Source of the DNA: Isoetes taiwanensis
Lineage: Eukaryota > Streptophyta > Lycopodiopsida > Isoetales > Isoetaceae
Assembly: GCA_021234155.1 (NCBI GenBank)
Contig: JAJEKV010000042.1
Location: forward strand, 1,363,257 to 1,427,256
Direction of reading: 5' to 3'
DNA: 64,000 nt
Shown here in pieces: positions 10,053 to 21,789 of the stretch. The position numbers and the translations under genes are program-made. Position 1 is the first letter of the stretch; each line of letters begins with the position of its first letter. Below the pieces are notes generated by a model. The model was not told where the DNA came from. It did no database searches and saw only the letters and a program-made list of their open reading frames with translations.

Positions 10053-12075
10053 ATGTCAGAAAGAGAGGAGAAAAGTAAAAAGAGAATAGTGCATTGTTTC
10101 TTCTTGTCTAAGATATTGGACAAGATCTGCATCCCCAAGATAGTGCATAGGCACATGAAGATGATTTTAGGGGAAGTAGGGGAACAAATGATGGAAGAAA
10201 CCATGTTTGCATGGAAGTACATCGAAAGCCTCAAAGAATTATGCTATAAACCATACTATATCTTTGCCCAAGAGGATGAACCAGCCTGCCCGTGCCTTAA
10301 TCCTAATTTGAAGAACTTCATTGACAAGGAAGTAGGGCATATTAGAACTACCAACATCAATATTGTACGAAACAAAATACTCAGGGGCCTTTTTAAGAAA
10401 GGCCTCAGCCATGTTCCCGATAGAATGTTGGTGTGGAAAGACATGAAAGCAGAGCTCAGGAAAATCTGTAATTCTATCTTTGAATTGCACATATACCAGT
10501 TTCCGCATATTTTGGATGATGAAAAAGAGGAAGTTATCTCAGGAGTATTAGAACAAGCACATCAGGAGATAACTGAGGCATATAAAAAAGAGAAAAATAC
10601 TAAATTTGCCTTAAACGACCAGCTAGCCGTAAAAAACTTGGAATGGCTGACCAAGAATTTATATATATCAGGGGTGGACAAAGCATCAAACAACCCATCT
10701 TTCATATGCCCAAGACATATAAGGGAGATGGCCTTAAAAAGACTGTCCAGTTCAGATTTTCTACCTTTAGGGCAGGAAAAGGAGAACCTATGCTTGGATA
10801 TCCAGAAAGGAATACAAGAATGTATAGTGGATATCAGCTCTGAGTCCCAAAAGCTACCATATCTTTTAGGGCTATTCAAAGCACACAAGAACGAATACAG
10901 ATGGATAACTAATGCACACGGTTCTATATATACAGAAATAGCTGAGATAATCACAGCAGTTCTAAACTCAGTTTTAGAAATATGGCCACAAGTGTCAAAA
11001 GACCTTTGTGCTAGTATCAGTACATTCCTACCCAACATGCTGAATGTGCATTGGATTATTAACTCCATCTATGATGTAGTCTTAAATCTGCCCAACAGAA
11101 TAGAAGAGGTATTCGTTGCAGACATTACGAAATGTTATGAAAGCATACCCCTGTTAGGAGATAATGGTATCTGTTCCATTAGTGAAAAAGTGATCAATGC
11201 TGCATGGGGTTTTATGAAAAGAAAAAGTAAAAAACATGAGCTATGGGTTAAGACAACCAGCAATGGAAAGATTGTGGTCAAATGGTTTAAGGCAGCACCA
11301 CAAGGAAAATGTTGGAGGATGATAAGTCAGCAAAGATTTATTAAAATCAACAAATGGTTATTAACAAACTGTTTCGTAACTCTAGGAAAAGGAGTGTGGC
11401 AACAGATAAGTGGTATACCAATGGGCTTCTCTTTGCGACCCTAAGCGGTGTAATATATATTTAGCTTGGTTTGAGATGGATTTTATAAAAATCTGGCAAA
11501 ACAAGGAAGATTTCGAGGAGATTAAATTATTCAAGCATGTATTTAGATACATGGATGATTTACTAGCCATTAAGCGCCCAAATATTAAAAAACTTCCTAA
11601 ATGGGAGCTATGGGTCGGATAAAGAGGGAATCTGATATATGACATGGAGATCCTAGGGATTAAAGAGGAGACCATATACACGGAAGCTACCCCTAATGTG
11701 TATTATGGCTATCAGGCACACTTCTTGAATATGACCATCCAAGTTTATGATAAGGTAATGGGAATGTTTCAAACCTTCCGATATGACAAAAGGGATGTTC
11801 TACCCTTTAAGGTCATGAAATATGTACATGCATGCAGCTGCAGACCATACATGCAAGCCAGAAATGTTATCCTTTCGCAGATTATGCCATTTATGTACAT
11901 CAATTCTAGTCCTATCACTGCTGCACATGATATTCAGGAATTGATGAAAATGTTCGTCAACAATGGTTTTGATGAAAAAGGAGTCAGGAAGCGAGTTATC
12001 AAGTACATCAAGAATGGGGACTTGGATTTGAAGCATGATCTTGACACACTTGTGCAAATACTGAAAGAACCATAA
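10053..12075 (+). pseudogene. Penelope-like reverse transcriptase, broken by a frameshift and a stop
   Basis: The first frame (10053-11444) has a CxC motif at residues 79-81 followed by a GH pair at 95-96. RT block 1 (VDKASNN) lies near 208-214, block 2 (YRWITNA) at 282-288, motif A (VADITKCYESIP, catalytic Asp 357) at 355-366 and motif B (QISGIPMG) at 451-458. A frameshift near 11430-11445 moves coding to the frame at 11410-12075, where motif C (FRYMDDLLAI) lies at about 11542-11571. An in-frame TAA (11620-11622) follows, then the thumb region with 'HFLNMTI' and a Cys/Lys-rich tail. The protein would copy element RNA at a nicked target. CxC plus this RT type is characteristic of PLEs, distant relatives of telomerase. 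Confidence 0.8.
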
Positions 12076-12140
12076 AAGGTATGGGTTTTATCTGAAATAC
12101 ATGTAGAAACTGAAAACTAAAAACATAGGATTGTAACAGG

Positions 12141-12162
12141 CCCCTACTGTAACAAGTAGGGG
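12141..12162 (+). other. Conserved 3' hairpin of PLE-1
   Basis: Arms CCCCTACT (12141-12148) and AGTAGGGG (12155-12162) enclose a 6-nt loop. PLE-2 has the equivalent AACCCCTGCT/AGTGGGGGTT twice. The inner pairs change from U-A and A-U to U-G and G-U, so pairing is maintained. It lies about 100 bp before the T8 unit end and may be the RT recognition structure. Confidence 0.55.
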
Positions 12163-12258
12163 TCAATCCACCCTATAGTTACAGTTCCTTTTGTAATATA
12201 TAAAAGTAAAATAAAAGGGGTCTTTTATAATCCTACGGTAGGAGGTAGGATTTTTTTT

Positions 12259-12730
12259 ATGAAAAGCCTAAGGAATTTAAAAATCCTAAATTGAGGGCTA
12301 CATAAGTACTATAAGATGTACTAAAAAGGGACCATAGAGAGTATGGGTTAAAAAGATAGAAATAAAGTCCTTAAGAAAAATATGAGACAAAAGATTTATA
12401 GCTTGATTCAATTTATGGAAAATAATTAAACACTTGAGTATTCCAAAAGGAGTTTTTTCTCGTGAAAAATAGAAGGCAGGGAATTTGAATATACCCAGCA
12501 CCCAAAATTTATGGCATAGGGAGAAACGAAGATATGGCAGTCGACCACAGACGAAATCCGGCCTTCTTGGTTCTACCAAAAGAAAAGGTTAGTTGACTGC
12601 AGCCCATCTTTATGGCTTAGCATTTTCCCGGGCAAAACCCTGCAATAGCAAATATGGGGTTTCTATCCGGCATTTCTGATAATAGTAGCTCTGAGGAAGA
12701 TAAGCCGGCATTTGAGACGGATAGAGAGCT
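12259..12730 (+). repeat. PLE-1 pseudo-LTR, right truncated copy
   Basis: Repeats 5967-6439 and stops at 'gagagct'. Family A sequence ('agaacctaaggaacgtcac') follows at once. Confidence 0.85.
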
Positions 12731-12842
12731 AGAACCTAAGGAACGTCACTTTACCCCTCCTCACTCGGGAGAAGGGGCTGATCATGTTAAGGGACTTAAG
12801 CTTAAAACTACCCCCTTTATTATTATTATTTTTTTTTTTTTT
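12731..12842. repeat. Right-hand flank duplication of PLE-1
   Basis: 'agaacctaaggaacgtcact' through the hairpin, 'catgttaagggactt' and a T tract. It repeats 5831-5966, the sequence immediately left of PLE-1; the two diverge just before the T tract. Confidence 0.6.
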
Positions 12843-14822
12843 GCCCCCCTTATACCCGATGCATGTATGCCCTTGTCCCCGATTGCCATGCAAGACACAT
12901 GTACGAAAGATGCAAGAACACAAGGCACAAAGGCGGGTGCGGGGCTTCGTACCTCCAGTACCATATACATCATCGGACCAAACATGGGCCAATAATGGGC
13001 TCTCAATAAAAAAATCACCTCATAAGGGGTGTCCATGGGAGAAGCCCTTCCCATGGGGGGCAAGAAAAATACAAGTCCACCATGTAATCTTTCATTTTTT
13101 TTTTTTTGGGAAATTTTTTTTTTTGGGAAATTCCACCTTGTACACCTTGGGTGCCCACCTCAGCCGTAGGGCACCTGCCACGTGCCCATTGGACACCTGC
13201 CACGTGTCCCAATCCCATTGGGTCAAGGTTTGACCCTTTTTCCCCCAAAAAAATTAGAGTGGTTGGGGGTGGTCACATCACACCTGCCATCCTGTCATGT
13301 TGGGTCTGCCACAACTGCCAATTCAGCCTGCCACTGCTGACCTGTCAGCCACCCAAGCATGCCAGCATGTCCTACTTCCAAGATCAAACTCAAAATCGGT
13401 CTGTTTTTTGATCAGAATTTTCCATTTCTTCAATTTCGAGCTCCCTACTCCAAATTGAGATCTGAAAATTTGCTACCGTGGGTCGGCCCATGCTTAGAAT
13501 CCATCTATGTAAAAGGCCCCATCAAATCTGCTATATTTTTGGACCCAATTCAAAAAGAAAGTTTCTATGGGGAATAGGAAATCTTCGATTGCTCCCCCAA
13601 TTCTTAAGATTAGCTAATGAAACTTCTTCTATAGATTAACATGGCAATTCCGAGCATGAATCATTCAAAAGCCCCATCAAATTCGGCCTAATTTGGGCTT
13701 AATTAGATCCTCTGTTCTGCTGTTCTTCCCCAAATACGGGACTGTCATAAACTAAGATGAACAATCCCCAATAATCTAGCTTTTAGGTTGATCTAAACCA
13801 GAAAATAGACCATTCTAGGGCTTCCACAACACATTTCCCAACTCCAATGAAGCAAAATTGATCAAAGAATAACAAACTGACCTGGGTTTTCTCTCTTGAC
13901 GTGCCCATTTTCTGAATTTCTGATATGGGCAACCCCTAACCCGTTTTGAACTCGAATTTGGTGCTTGGGCTGCTTCCTAGCTTTAAATCCTTCCCATGGC
14001 TCCATTCTTACCTTCCAACATCCCTGATACTCCCAAAATCCTTCAAAAGGATCCAATATTACGGGGTTAAACCGACCTTTAAGTAGAAAGACTTTAGGCT
14101 CAAATTTCAAAGAAGAAAGGTGAGAAAGCTTGGAGCTATTCCACGAACCATGCTTCAAGGTCTCCACATCTATGATTTCAGCTCAAACCTCCTTCAAAAC
14201 CGGTCTGTTTTCTTGTGATTTCAGCCCCAGAAGACCATAAACTCCACAAATGAACTCGAATATGCCAAATCCAGCCTCGGTGCCCTTCTTCTTCGTGTAT
14301 AGCTTCCACAAACCGCCCCTTTCGGCCCTCCCCGAGATTGGCCAATGGGGCTTACGAAAACCACATTAGATGGCGAAGAATGACAAAACCGACCCCCTCT
14401 AAGCCAAAATCCGAGCACAAATGAGGGGATAATCATCTTGGGCACCTAGTTGAAGCTCCATCCCCTATTTTCCATGGCAAATCAGCTCCTCCATCACCCA
14501 TTTTCACCAAAATCCTGCTGAAAATCTGCTGCAACAACCCCTTTCTTGGCCGAATCTTCAAACTTCAATATCTTGAGTAAATCTTCGTCAGATCCATCAA
14601 AAGATGGTTCTCCGGATTGGTTTGGAGATGGCGCAATAATGGAGCTGCTGCGGCTCAAGATCATGCTTGGAATGAGCACGGATCGATGACCTAACGAAGC
14701 CGCTGCAGAAAACACAAATGAGAGAGATGAAGGGCGTGAAGGGCTATGAAGGGCACGCCCTTCAAGCCGCCCCTTCAAGCGGCCTCCTCCTCCGCCCTTG
14801 GGAATTAGGGTTTATCTCTGAA
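12843..14822. repeat. Family A repeat, divergent longer copy
   Basis: It starts 'gccccccttatacccgatgc', as copy 1 does after its first T tract, and follows copy 1 with many changes to about 14210. It then continues into about 600 bp that copies 1 and 3 lack but the copy at 62369 keeps (14220-14680 against 63440-63870). On the minus strand, frames at 14221-14445 and 63441-63719 share HSSPSN and a GSYTxRRR-like run, so the extra part may descend from a coding segment on that strand. A minus-strand frame at 14494-14778 is Ser-rich with an acidic patch and is not recognised. Confidence 0.7.
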
Positions 14823-15321
14823 GTTCGATGTGGTGGTTGGAGTCATACCAAAACCCAAATACAACTAGCATGTGCCCCTGAGGTGGACGAAAACTATACA
14901 TGAAGCAATCATCAAGCGCACACCTAACTCCAGGAAACCAAAAGAAGGCACTCCAAACACTCAATGGGAGGACGTCAGACGCGGGAGCTAATCTACGCAA
15001 CACACTCGACTAGGTGCACCCACAAACCAAGAAATGCAAGCACAAGGACAGAGAGGAACGTCAGACGCCAGGCAGCTAATCCACGCAACACACCAAGTGC
15101 AAGCACCGACCGGGGAGTGGGAGAGGGAACCGAACTCTCGGGAAACTCGGGAGAGGGTTACAAGATGTAAGCATAGAACACACACTCACCCCCCAATAAG
15201 GATCCATCACAACCTAAGAAATCTAGACCAAACTCGGACTCAAGACCAAACCAAGACCAAACCAGGACTGACTGCTCAGGATGCTAGATGGGCGAAAGTT
15301 GTAATCATACTCGAACCACAT
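14823..15321. repeat. ~490 bp repeat R, copy 1
   Basis: Begins 'gttcgatgtggtggttggagtcat' and ends 'gaaccacat'. It aligns along its whole length with 16148-16631 with frequent substitutions. It includes 'cacacactcacccccc' and 'ggatgctagatggg'. No coding capacity is recognised. It abuts the 18S fragment without spacer. Confidence 0.75.
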
Positions 15322-15579
15322 TGGAGAGGGAGCCTGAGAGACGGCTACCACATTCAAGGAAGGCAGCAGGCGCGCAAATTACCCAATCCTGATACGGGGA
15401 GGTAGTGACAATAAATAACAATGCTGGGCTTCTAAAGTCTGGTTATTGAAATGAGTACAATCTAAATCCCTTAACGAGGATACATTGTCTGGTGCTTGCA
15501 ACCGCGGTAATTCCAGCTCCAATAGCATATATTTAAGTTGTTGCAGTTAAAAAGCTCGTAGTTATATCTTGGGATGGAA
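15322..15579 (+). pseudogene. 18S rRNA fragment, decayed
   Basis: Recognisable nuclear small-subunit rRNA sequence: 'gagagggagcctgagag', 'aaggcagcaggcgcgcaaa', 'acccaatcctgatacgggg', 'gagtacaatctaaatccc', 'ccgcggtaattccagctcc' and 'gttaaaaagctcgtag'. It covers roughly 260 bases of the 5' domain into the 530-loop region. Decay is evident: about 11 bases are missing after 'aacgaggat', and the otherwise near-invariant 'gccagcagccgcgg' reads 'gcttgcaaccgcgg'. It is not part of a functional rDNA unit, since repeat R precedes it and a minisatellite follows. Confidence 0.9.
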
Positions 15580-15599
15580 AGTTTGTCTTATGTATCTCA

Positions 15600-15910
15600 A
15601 GTTTACTAATTTGTATCATTGGCATATATGGCAAATTTGACATAAATGATGATTTTGACAAAACTGACATATATGACAAATTTGACATATATGATAAATA
15701 CGATATATATATGATAAATATGAAATATATGACAAATTTGACATAAGATGACAATTTTGACAAATGACAAATGACATTTGATACCTATGAGAAATATGAC
15801 AAATGTGATATATATGACAAATATGACATGTATGATAAAAATATATGACACGTTTGACATAAGAAAACAATATTAACAAATGACATATGACATTTGATAC
15901 ATATAATGAA
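15600..15910. repeat. Minisatellite of TATGACAAAT-like units
   Basis: Degenerate tandem units around 'tatgacaaatttgacata' and 'tatgataaata'. Minus-strand frames rich in I, C, H and Y are by-products of the repeat. Confidence 0.75.
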
Positions 15911-16147
15911 TAATCATAAGTAATAAGTAGAATATGGAATGGTCTCCATGTTTTGCACACTTAAAAGGCAAACTGCCCTAAGTGTCCAAAAATAAATACG
16001 CTCGTCAAACCACTGAAGGTTTTGAATACCTATTGTCGTTGAACAACAACTTCCTAAAAGAAATTGGTCGAAGAAAGTTCAAAGTTAAAAAACTAGGGGT
16101 AATCAAAGTTAAGACAAAGTATTGCAATCAAGTCGAATCTACCTAGG
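15911..16147. other. Unassigned spacer
   Basis: AT-rich single-copy-looking sequence between the minisatellite and repeat R copy 2. Nothing recognised. Confidence 0.3.
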
Positions 16148-16631
16148 GTTCGATGTGGTAGGTGGAGTCATGTATGAACCCAAAACAACTAGCATGTGCC
16201 CCCCCGAGGTATCTAAGACTATACATGAAACAACCATAGAGCACACACCAACTCCAAACAAAAGACCGAAGAAGGCACCACCAAATGGTCAAAGGAAGAA
16301 CGTCGACGCAGGGGAGCTAATCTATGCAACACACTCGACTGGAGCACCCACAAGCCAAAGAAATGCAAGCACAAGGACAGAGAAGAACATCAGACACCAA
16401 ACCAAACATCCACGCGACACACCAAGCGCAAGCACCAAACGGGGAGTGGGAGAGGGAACCGATTCTCGGGAGAGGGTTACAAGATATAAACATGAAGCAC
16501 ACACTCACCCCCCAATAAAACGTATCCATCACACCCTAAGGGACCTAGACCAAACTTGGACTCAAACCAAAAGAGGACTGACACTCAGGATGCTAGATGG
16601 GTGTTAGATATAATCATTCTCATAACCACAT
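16148..16631. repeat. ~490 bp repeat R, copy 2
   Basis: Direct repeat of 14823-15321, running from 'gttcgatgtggtaggtggag' to 'ataaccacat'. It leads directly into the family A left terminal repeat. Together the two copies bracket the 18S fragment and minisatellite. Confidence 0.75.
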
Positions 16632-18568
16632 CGGACCCTAATGATCCCCATAGATTCCCCCGAACAGGGGGTCAAAGGAAGTGGGACCTTCTCCCTTTGA
16701 AAGCCATGTCGCCAAACTAAAGGCCAAGGGAAACGTCAATATACCCCTCCTCCCTAAAGAGAAGGGGTGAACATGTTAAGGGACATGTGCAATGTCACCA
16801 CAGTAAGCACCCAACGAAACGTCACTAAACCCTCCTCCCTTAAAGAGAAGGGTTGAAAATGTTAAGGGACATAGGCTAATTATTCTATTTTTTTTTTTTT
16901 TTTTTTGCCCCCTTGAAACCCAATGCATGGATGCCCTTGTCCCCGATTGTAGACATGCAAAGAACATGCACGAAAGTAAAACATGAGAGGCACACAAGGC
17001 ACGACTGGGCGAGTGCGGGGCTTCGTACCTCCAGCACCCCCGTATACAATATGGCCCCCATATATGGGCCAATATATGGCTCTCAACATAAAAAAATTCA
17101 CCCCATGTGAGGTGTCAATAGGAGAGACCATTCCCCATGGGGGGCAAGAAAAAAATACAAGTCCATAATTTTTTCATTTTGTGGGACTTTTTTTTTTTTT
17201 TTTTTTTTTTTGAAATTCCACTTTGCCCTTGAGTGCCCACCTCAGCTGCCAGGCACCTGCCACGTGCCCTTGGACACCTACCACATGTCCCTATCCCAAG
17301 AGGTCAAGGGTTGACCTTTCTTTTCCCCCAAGAAATGTACGGTTGGGGAGGTCCCAATCACTTCTGCCACCCTGCCATGTCAGGCCTGCCACCTGCTGCC
17401 ATGTCAGCCCTGCCATAACTGCCCTGACAGCCACCCAAGCATGTCAGAATGTGATCTTCCAAGATTGAATCCAAAATCGGCCCTGTTTTTTCTCTTCCCT
17501 TGATCGGAATTTTCAATTTCTTCAATTCAGAGCTCCCTACTCCAAATTGAGATCTGAAAATTTGCTACATGGGTAGGCCCATGCTTCCGAATCTACCTAT
17601 GTAAAAAGCCCCGTCATATCTTCTATAATTTTGGACCCATTTCGAAAAGACTATTTCTGTGGGGAATAGAAAAACTTCGATTGCTCCCCCAATTCTCAAA
17701 ATTAGCCTATGAAACTTCTTCTATAATCTAACATGGCAATTCCCAGCATGAATCAGCCAAAAGCCCCATCCAATTTTGGGCTTAATTGAATCCTCTGTTC
17801 TGTTGTTCTTCCCAAATCCGGGACTGTCACTAAATACATGAACAATCCACAAGAGTCTACCATTTTGGCTAATCTAAACACGAAAATAGATCAGCCTAGG
17901 GCTTCAACAACAGATCCTACTCCAATGAAGCAAAATTGATCAAAGAATGACAAACCAACCTGGATTTTCAGTCTTGAAATGCCCATTTCCTGATTTTCTG
18001 ATATGGGCAGCCCCTAGCCTGTTTTGAACTCGATTATGGTGTTTCCTTCCTTGAATCCTAGTTGTTTCCTATCTTCAAATCCTTCCCATATCTCCATTCT
18101 TGCCTCCCATCATCCCTAACACTGCTAAAATCCCTCAAAAGGATACAATATTACGGAGTGAAACCAACCTTTAAGTAGAGAGACTTTAGGATCAAATTTC
18201 AGCAAGAAAGGAGAGAAAGCTTGAAGCTATTTCACGACCCATGCTTCAAGGCCCTCCATATCTAAGATTTAAGCTCAAAACTCCTTCAAAACCGGCCTGT
18301 TTTTCTGTCGGATCCTAATGGTCCCAAAGATTCCCCCCGAGCCGGGAGGTAAAAGGAAGTGAGACCTTCTCCCTTTGAATGCCAAGTCACCACACTAAGG
18401 TCCAAGGGAAGCGCCAATAAAACCTTCCTCCCAAGGAGAGAAAGGGCGAACATGTTAAGGGACGAACGTCACCAAGCTAGACCCCAAGGAACGTCACTTT
18501 ACCCCTCCTCCCTCGGGAGAAGGGGCTAACATGTTAAGGGACTTGAGCTGGTTACAGACTTGAGCTGG
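16631..18568. repeat. Family A repeat, copy 3 (most complete, with both terminal repeats)
   Basis: The left terminal repeat 16631-16870 and right terminal repeat 18308-18542 are related direct repeats, each with two hairpins followed by 'atgttaagggac'. The interior matches copy 1 closely. Differences are small indels in homopolymers and a few clustered replacements (for example around 17360-17420). About 1.9 kb in total with no coding function seen. This layout could be a short terminal-repeat element or a tandem remnant. Confidence 0.8.
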
Positions 18569-18588
18569 TTTTTTTTTTTTTTTTTTTT

Positions 18589-19094
18589 ATTTATTTATTA
18601 TTGCAAATACGACAATTTTGTTAGCAGTGCAAATGTGCAACTGAGCAAGGCATGTTAGTCTTGTAGTTATTTCTAAGGCAAATATCCATTAGGAGGCATG
18701 GCAATGATGCAGGGTGTGCAATTATGATCCCCACGTATTGCAATTATGGCAATTTTCTTTGGTCGTGTAACCGGGCAATTGAGCAAGGCATGTTAGTCTT
18801 GTTGTCAATTTTAAGGCAATAATCCATTAGGAGGTTATGACAATGATGCAGGGTGTGCGATTATGATTTGTTGTAAACCTTATCCTATACCATGGAGGTT
18901 TAAGGTTTAAACATGGCCATTTCATTTATTACATTTGTTGCACATTTACCATTATGAAATATTGGAATGATGCATTTCTTTTAGGCATTGACATATAAGT
19001 GCTCTACACATAATCTTCAAGGGCTCTCTAGAGAACTGCAAGGGCAATGGTTCCCTATGAAGTTCAGATCTGCTAGGTTCAAAATCCATGATCT
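18589..19094 (+). mobile_element. PLE-2 5'-end fragment
   Basis: After a T20 tract the first ~506 bp of PLE-2 (1904-2409) is present almost unchanged. Homology then stops at 'ccatgatct' and unrelated sequence follows. The whole stretch 16702-19094 is therefore a near copy of 1-2409. Confidence 0.8.
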
Positions 19095-19220
19095 TTATGT
19101 TTTTTAGTCCCATGACCTCTATGGTTTCCCTTTTTAGGGTTCAATAAATTCAGGTTTCCTATCTAGTTAATATAGGACTCCTTGGATGTCTGGTTAATGC
19201 ATGAGGTCTTGGCTAGGCCA

Positions 19221-19990
<770 letters not shown>

Positions 19991-21540
19991 CTATGAAGGT
20001 TCCTTACGCCTAGCAAAGCTAGGAATGAGTATCATGGTCAAATACTAAGCCAAATTGTGTAAACACACTTGCAAAAAATGATGCCATGACTAGGTCCGCG
20101 GCAAGAAAGAATTGAGTTGTATAAGAACCCAAAACAAATATATGTCAAAATGATGGCTTCAAGATGCCTTAGGAAGAATGATGATATGTATAGCATTGTC
20201 ATTATGGGCCTTATAGATGGAGTTATAACTATGTAAGGCTATGGTGGTAGGAGTGAATTGGTTACTTCATGATACCACATTGCCTTGATTTTGTCGCCGG
20301 GGCCATCATCTGGGTTTAAAAAAAAGATCTTTTACTACGATATCTTCGGATTTGGCTCCCAAAGGTGGACAGAGGTGCTGGCTTTGTGCTTTATAATTTG
20401 AAGCTTTTCTAAACCTGAGATTTTATTTCTAACCAATTGTGATTTGTTTGGCAAAGAAGTGGTATTGGTAATAAGGCGGATGCAAATTGTTGAAGTGAGT
20501 TCATTGTTGTCATTTATTTATTCCATTCAGATAATTAAGTACTATCGAGATAGGAATTCCATGAAAACGTTGTTTTGTTCCAAGGTCAGAAGCTTGGTCC
20601 ATGCACGAATATAAGGTACTTAAAAATTTTTATGTCATTCTCAAAATGTTGGCAAGATACATGTTCAAGAAAATGATATAGTATTTACTATGTTCAAGAA
20701 AACCTATAGTATTTTTTTGGATTTGCCACATTTTTTACCTAATTCCTCATTGAAACACCTATTCATCACCTGATATCAAATTGTGCTTTGTTTACTAGAA
20801 GGAATTTAAAGTAAGCTACACAGCGTCTAGCTCATACTATTCTGTCTAGATGAATTGAGATATGCTAGCTTCATTTAGTAATATCATTAAAAAGGGAGAG
20901 CGGAGTTACCCTTGGTAAATAATATTCTATTGGCTTTGGCCAAGCATGACATCTTCTATGTATTGCCCATGTGGCACTATCTATGTGAATAGTGCATTTG
21001 ACTAGCTTAATGGGGGTGCACACTTTCATTTAGGCACAAAGAAGTGTTCACATGTTAAATAGACTTGCCTTTTATAGCCCTTTTATTTACAGATAGAAAT
21101 TATTTGGACCATGGTCATTGAAAATAAATAACGAGTTTGAAATCTACTTTAGGAATCTTATTTAGCATGTTGGGGACCTTTCGAAAGCTTCAAAGTTGAC
21201 CACTATATTAATTCGTTTCTTGTAAAAGGGGAGACATGACACATGGTACATCAGCCACTTAATGATTTATATCCTAGAATGGTGTTTAATGATTACATTA
21301 GAATTCGTATTTTAGCATGTGACAACCTTAAAAAAGGGGAAAAGCTTTATAGTTGTTATATTAATTTTATATCCTTGCAAATGTGCAAACCTGACATATG
21401 ATACATAAGGCATTTAATGTTTACCACTAGATTGGAAATGACATGATGTGGAATTTAATTCGTGCACCCACCCAAAGGCAAGTATGCTTCAATATTCATT
21501 TTCTTGATATGGCATTTTTTCTTATGCCCTAAAGCGAATG
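19991..21540. other. Unassigned intergenic sequence
   Basis: AT-rich with no long frame, RNA gene or repeat boundary recognised. Confidence 0.3.
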
Positions 21541-21789
21541 TAACCCTAATGTGGCCGCCAATGTATTTGCTCTAATTCTTATCTCCAATGCCATTGGGAT
21601 GCCGGCCGGATCCTCCTTTGCCACTTTTGAACTCTTGTCTCTTGAACTCAAAGCCTTATTACGTTGCCAAGTCAAGCTCTTGCCAAGAAATTTGCCACTT
21701 CACTGGATTTTGCTGACCCGCCTCCGGTATTCCCTTCTATTCAAGACTCCTGTGCCTAAATTGCTCATGCGAGGGCGAAAATGGGTTTG

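Larger units (their letters stand above)
5967..12730 (+). mobile_element. PLE-1: Penelope-like retroelement with pseudo-LTRs and a decayed RT
   Basis: The unit 5967-12258 is 6,292 bp and is followed by a truncated second copy of its first 472 bp (12259-12730), the pseudo-LTR layout of Penelope-like elements. It encodes a PLE/telomerase-type reverse transcriptase broken by a frameshift and a stop. A CxC motif lies upstream of the RT, and a possible GIY-YIG-like signature sits near the start of the coding region. That domain order matches the Chlamys/Naiad clade with an N-terminal endonuclease. The element sits at a T39 tract of family A. The copy as read could not make a full-length protein. 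Confidence 0.8.

Noticed and set aside
15600-15910. CRISPR-like array
   Set aside because: Units are contiguous and degenerate with no unique spacers, and the sequence is eukaryotic.
15533-15960. Minus-strand frames rich in I, C, H, Y over 15.5-16 kb
   Set aside because: By-products of the TATGACAAAT minisatellite; the composition follows the repeat unit.
16631-18542. LTR retrotransposon with gag-pol
   Set aside because: Terminal repeats exist, but no TG...CA ends, primer-binding site or coding domain was seen in under 2 kb.
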